Shown here: piece by piece, positions 61,625 to 64,000 of the stretch
Numbering within the stretch: position 1 is the first letter of the stretch
Layout of the letters: the number at the start of each line of letters is the position of its first letter
Origin: Caballeronia sp. M1242
Lineage (GTDB): Bacteria > Pseudomonadota > Gammaproteobacteria > Burkholderiales > Burkholderiaceae
NCBI RefSeq assembly: GCF_017220215.1
Contig: NZ_CP071129.1
Location: forward strand, 2,418,001-2,482,000
Length of the DNA stretch: 64,000 nt
Reading direction: 5' to 3'
Position numbers and translations under genes: made by a program
The notes under the pieces: generated by a model
What the model saw: the letters and a program-made list of their open reading frames with translations, nothing else
What the model was told of the DNA's origin: nothing
Databases searched by the model: none

Positions 61625-62457
61625 CGACCGCGGCGGACTTGCTGCGCGCCTCGCCGCTGCCGGCGCTGGAGACACGCGTGCTGCTGACGCACGTGCTCGG
61701 CTGGCGGCGCACCGAGCTGATTACGCGCGATGCCGAAACGCTCGACGCGGCGGCTGTCGCGCGGTTCGAGGCGCTCGCGGCGCGGCGCGGCGCGGGCGAA
61801 CCGATCGCGCAACTGACCGGCAAGCGCGAGTTCTTCGGCCTCGACTTCGACGTGACGCCCGACGTGCTGATTCCGCGTCCGGAAACCGAATTGCTCGTCG
61901 AAACGGCGCTCGACGCCATCGCCGGGACGCCGGATGCCCGAGTGCTCGATCTCGGGACCGGAACCGGCGCAATCGCCATCGCTATAGCCCACGCGCGGCC
62001 CGATGCGCGCGTCTTTGCCGTGGACCGCTCGCCCGCCGCGCTCGATGTCGCCCGGCGCAACGCCGATCGGCTGTTGGATCCGGCACGCGCGGGCTGCGCG
62101 ATCACGTTCATCGAAAGCGACTGGACCGCGAACGTCGATGCATCGCTGCGCTTCGACGCGATCGTCAGTAATCCGCCGTATATCGCGTGCGACGACCCGC
62201 ATCTCGCGCAAGGCGACTTGCGCTTCGAGCCGCGCGGCGCGCTCACCGACGAGGCCGACGGGCTTTCGGCGATCCGCGTCATCGTCGAGACAGCGCCTTT
62301 GCTGCTCGCGCGCACCGGCGCGCTGTGGATCGAGCACGGCTACGATCAGGCCGACGCGGTGCGCCAGTTACTAACCGCGCGCGGCTTCAAAGCCGTGCGT
62401 TCTATGCGCGATCTCGCAGGCATCGAACGAATCAGCGGCGGCCTCGCGCCGGCCTGA
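61621..62457 (+). CDS. prmC: Release factor glutamine-N5 methyltransferase
   Basis: Methylates the Gln of the GGQ motif in RF1 and RF2. The GTG start overlaps the prfA stop and gives 278 residues. Motifs include the substrate-binding helical N-terminus, [12 protein letters not shown] loop [13 protein letters not shown] (about residues 109-121) and catalytic NPPY (184-187). Confidence 0.96.
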   Translation: MTTAADLLRASPLPALETRVLLTHVLGWRRTELITRDAETLDAAAVARFEALAARRGAGEPIAQLTGKREFFGLDFDVTPDVLIPRPETELLVETALDAIAGTPDARVLDLGTGTGAIAIAIAHARPDARVFAVDRSPAALDVARRNADRLLDPARAGCAITFIESDWTANVDASLRFDAIVSNPPYIACDDPHLAQGDLRFEPRGALTDEADGLSAIRVIVETAPLLLARTGALWIEHGYDQADAVRQLLTARGFKAVRSMRDLAGIERISGGLAPA

Positions 62458-62520
62458 GCGAGAGCCCGGAGAGGCGAAATCCGCTATCATTTCGAGACTC
62501 ACCTTCTTCGCAGGAACGCC

Positions 62521-62832
62521 ATGGAAACGCAAGAACGCATTAAGCAGATCGTCGATCAACATCCGGTGGTCCTTTTCATGAAAGGCACCGCGCAATTCCC
62601 GATGTGCGGCTTCTCGGGCCGCGCCATTCAGGTGCTGAAGGCGTGCGGCGTCGACCAGATCATGACGGTGAACGTCCTCGAAGACGACGAAATTCGCCAG
62701 GGCATCAAGGAATTCTCCAACTGGCCGACCATTCCGCAGCTTTACGTGAACGGGGAGTTCATCGGCGGCTCGGACATCATGATGGAGATGTATCAGTCGG
62801 GCGAATTGCAGCAGCTTTTCGCCGCCGCTTAA
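62521..62832 (+). CDS. grxD: Monothiol glutaredoxin (Grx4/GrxD type)
   Basis: Cytoplasmic Fe-S cluster carrier. The 103-residue product has the monothiol active site CGFS (Cys29), [13 protein letters not shown] with the cis-Pro, and GGSDIMMEM. It lies 63 bp after prmC, probably with its own promoter, and eight bases before the preferred ubiX start region. Confidence 0.96.
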   Translation: METQERIKQIVDQHPVVLFMKGTAQFPMCGFSGRAIQVLKACGVDQIMTVNVLEDDEIRQGIKEFSNWPTIPQLYVNGEFIGGSDIMMEMYQSGELQQLFAAA

Positions 62833-62845
62833 AGCCGTATTGCAA

Positions 62846-63445
62846 GTGAGTGCGCCCGCTGCCGCCAAGCGACGGCTAATCGTCGCGATTACCGGAGCAA
62901 CGGGCGCCATCTACGGCGTGCGTCTGCTCGAGACGCTGCGCCGGCTGGGCGGCGTCGAGACGCATCTGCTCGTGTCGAGCGCGGGCTGGCTCAACGTCCA
63001 GCACGAACTCGATCTCGATAAAGCCGCCGTCAACGCGCTCGCGGACGTCGTGCATAACGTGCGCGATGTCGGCGCGAGCATCGCCTCCGGTTCCTTCGCG
63101 ACGGACGGCATGATCGTCGCGCCCTGCTCGATGCGCACGCTCGCGAGCATCGCGCACGGTCTCTCCGACAACCTCGTCACCCGCGCCGCCGATGTCGTGC
63201 TCAAAGAGCGCCGCCGGCTCGTGCTGCTCGTGCGCGAAACGCCGTTCAATCTCGCGCATCTGCGCAACATGACGGCCGTCACCGAGATGGGCGGCATCAT
63301 CTTTCCGCCGCTGCCGGCGTTCTATCACAAGCCCGCGAGCATCGATGAAATGGTCGATCACACCGTGGCGCGCGTCATCGACCTGTTCGGCATGGCGCAG
63401 CCGATTGCGGCCGCGTGGTCGGGCATGGGCGGCGAGCGCGACTGA
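62846..63445 (+). CDS. ubiX: Flavin prenyltransferase UbiX
   Basis: Makes prenylated FMN, the cofactor of the UbiD decarboxylase in ubiquinone synthesis. The GTG start ([10 protein letters not shown]) gives 199 residues; a TTG two codons upstream is also in frame. Motifs are [16 protein letters not shown] (about residues 14-29), [19 protein letters not shown] and [15 protein letters not shown]. No clear ribosome site precedes it, which suggests coupling to grxD translation. Confidence 0.94.
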   Translation: MSAPAAAKRRLIVAITGATGAIYGVRLLETLRRLGGVETHLLVSSAGWLNVQHELDLDKAAVNALADVVHNVRDVGASIASGSFATDGMIVAPCSMRTLASIAHGLSDNLVTRAADVVLKERRRLVLLVRETPFNLAHLRNMTAVTEMGGIIFPPLPAFYHKPASIDEMVDHTVARVIDLFGMAQPIAAAWSGMGGERD

Positions 63446-63544
63446 TTGCCAACGCCGCGGACATAATCCGTTGCCTCTGCCGCCGTTTATCTTCGCTACG
63501 GCTGGCTATACATTCGTGGCATCACATCTTCCGAGGCTGCTGCC

Positions 63545-64000
63545 ATGAGCCGACTACCGACCGTCTTCATCTCCCACGGCGCGCCGACCCTGCCGATCGA
63601 CCCGGCGATGCCGTCGGCCGAATTCGCCGCGCTCGCCGCGACGCTGCCGAAGCCTCGCGCGATTCTCGTACTGTCCGCGCATTGGGGCACGGCGCAGCCC
63701 GTGGCGAGCGTCGCGGTGCGGCCGCAGACTATCCACGATTTCTACGGCTTTCCGCCCGCGCTCTACGAACTCCGCTATCCGGCACCCGGCGCGCCGGATG
63801 TCGCCGAGCGCGCCGCCGCGTTGCTCGGCGCTCACGGCGTGCCAAGCGCAACGGCGGTTCACGGACTCGACCACGGCGCGTGGGTGCCGCTGCTGCTGAT
63901 GTTTCCGGACGCCGACGTGCAGGTCGCGCAACTGTCCATTCAGCCGCGCCTCGACGCGGCGCATCACTTTCGCGTCGGCCGGGCGCTGCGTGATCTGCGC
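63545..64000 (+). CDS. DODA-type extradiol dioxygenase (3' end outside window)
   Basis: 152 codons are present, in frame to the window edge, starting MSRLPTVFISHGAPTL. Segments typical of the class III extradiol (4,5-DOPA dioxygenase/YgiD) family are visible: FISHGAPTLPID, ILVLSAHWGT, TIHDFYGFP and HGLDHGAWVPL, which contribute the metal-binding histidines. Usual length is about 260 residues, so roughly 40 percent is missing. The natural substrate in this organism is unknown. Confidence 0.9.
   Translation, partial: MSRLPTVFISHGAPTLPIDPAMPSAEFAALAATLPKPRAILVLSAHWGTAQPVASVAVRPQTIHDFYGFPPALYELRYPAPGAPDVAERAAALLGAHGVPSATAVHGLDHGAWVPLLLMFPDADVQVAQLSIQPRLDAAHHFRVGRALRDLR

Overview
The window is a contiguous stretch of GC-rich bacterial chromosome. 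Gene content and order point to a beta-proteobacterium of the family Burkholderiaceae, most like the Burkholderia/Paraburkholderia/Caballeronia group. The supporting points are a complete mra/dcw cell-division cluster, an OmpC-like Gram-negative porin with a C-terminal Phe, a 16S-tRNA-Ile-tRNA-Ala-23S-5S rRNA operon, the rpe-gph-trpEGDC arrangement, a split phenylacetate (paa) gene set and Coq7/UbiX-type ubiquinone genes. This assignment is inferred from protein families and synteny; no database search was run. Almost all DNA is coding, in short operons. No insertion sequence, prophage, integrase or CRISPR array is visible.

Layout: (1) 1-17.4 kb, minus strand: mraZ-rsmH-ftsL-ftsI-murE-murF-mraY-murD-ftsW-murG-murC-ddl-ftsQ-ftsA-ftsZ (ftsZ cut by the window edge). 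Many genes overlap by ATGA. A sigma70-like promoter with four 10-bp-phased MraZ-type boxes lies in front of mraZ, and ftsZ has a candidate promoter of its own with a 14-bp palindrome. (2) 17.6-25.2 kb: coq7, a porin, fadD, a stand-alone molybdopterin oxidoreductase and an M20 amidohydrolase. (3) 25.2-30.9 kb, minus strand: a complete rRNA operon with promoter, boxA elements and inverted-repeat processing stems. (4) 31.0-36.3 kb: phenylacetate genes (enoyl-CoA hydratase, divergent from paaN-paaG-paaI-paaK) around a TetR/PaaR-like palindrome. (5) 36.3-38.1 kb: mltA, a 49-residue membrane peptide gene and apaG. (6) 38.3-45.5 kb: rpe-gph, a tryptophan-codon leader peptide with attenuator, trpEGDC, a CYTH triphosphatase and ung. 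(7) 45.6-57.9 kb: azoR, M61 peptidase, a DsbC/DsbG-like isomerase, a UbiH-family hydroxylase, ychF, a DUF3761-like secreted protein, ettA, a DUF748/AsmA-like protein, a HAD phosphatase, a long M24 aminopeptidase and a small GlsB-like membrane protein. (8) 58.0-64.0 kb: an orphan glycosyltransferase, then hemA-prfA-prmC-grxD-ubiX and the start of a DODA-type dioxygenase.

How it works together: the dcw block supplies the UDP-MurNAc-pentapeptide/lipid II pathway and the divisome. The paa block activates phenylacetate to its CoA ester and processes the epoxide/oxepin; the PaaABCDE oxygenase is not in this window. The trp block makes tryptophan from chorismate as far as indole-glycerol phosphate and appears to be controlled by ribosome-mediated attenuation. 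Most of the window is conserved housekeeping DNA. The least ordinary items are the regulatory sites (trp attenuator, MraZ boxes, paa palindrome, ftsZ dyad), the small membrane ORF back-to-back with mltA, the CPYC-type DsbC and the orphan glycosyltransferase. I found no clearly new multi-gene system.
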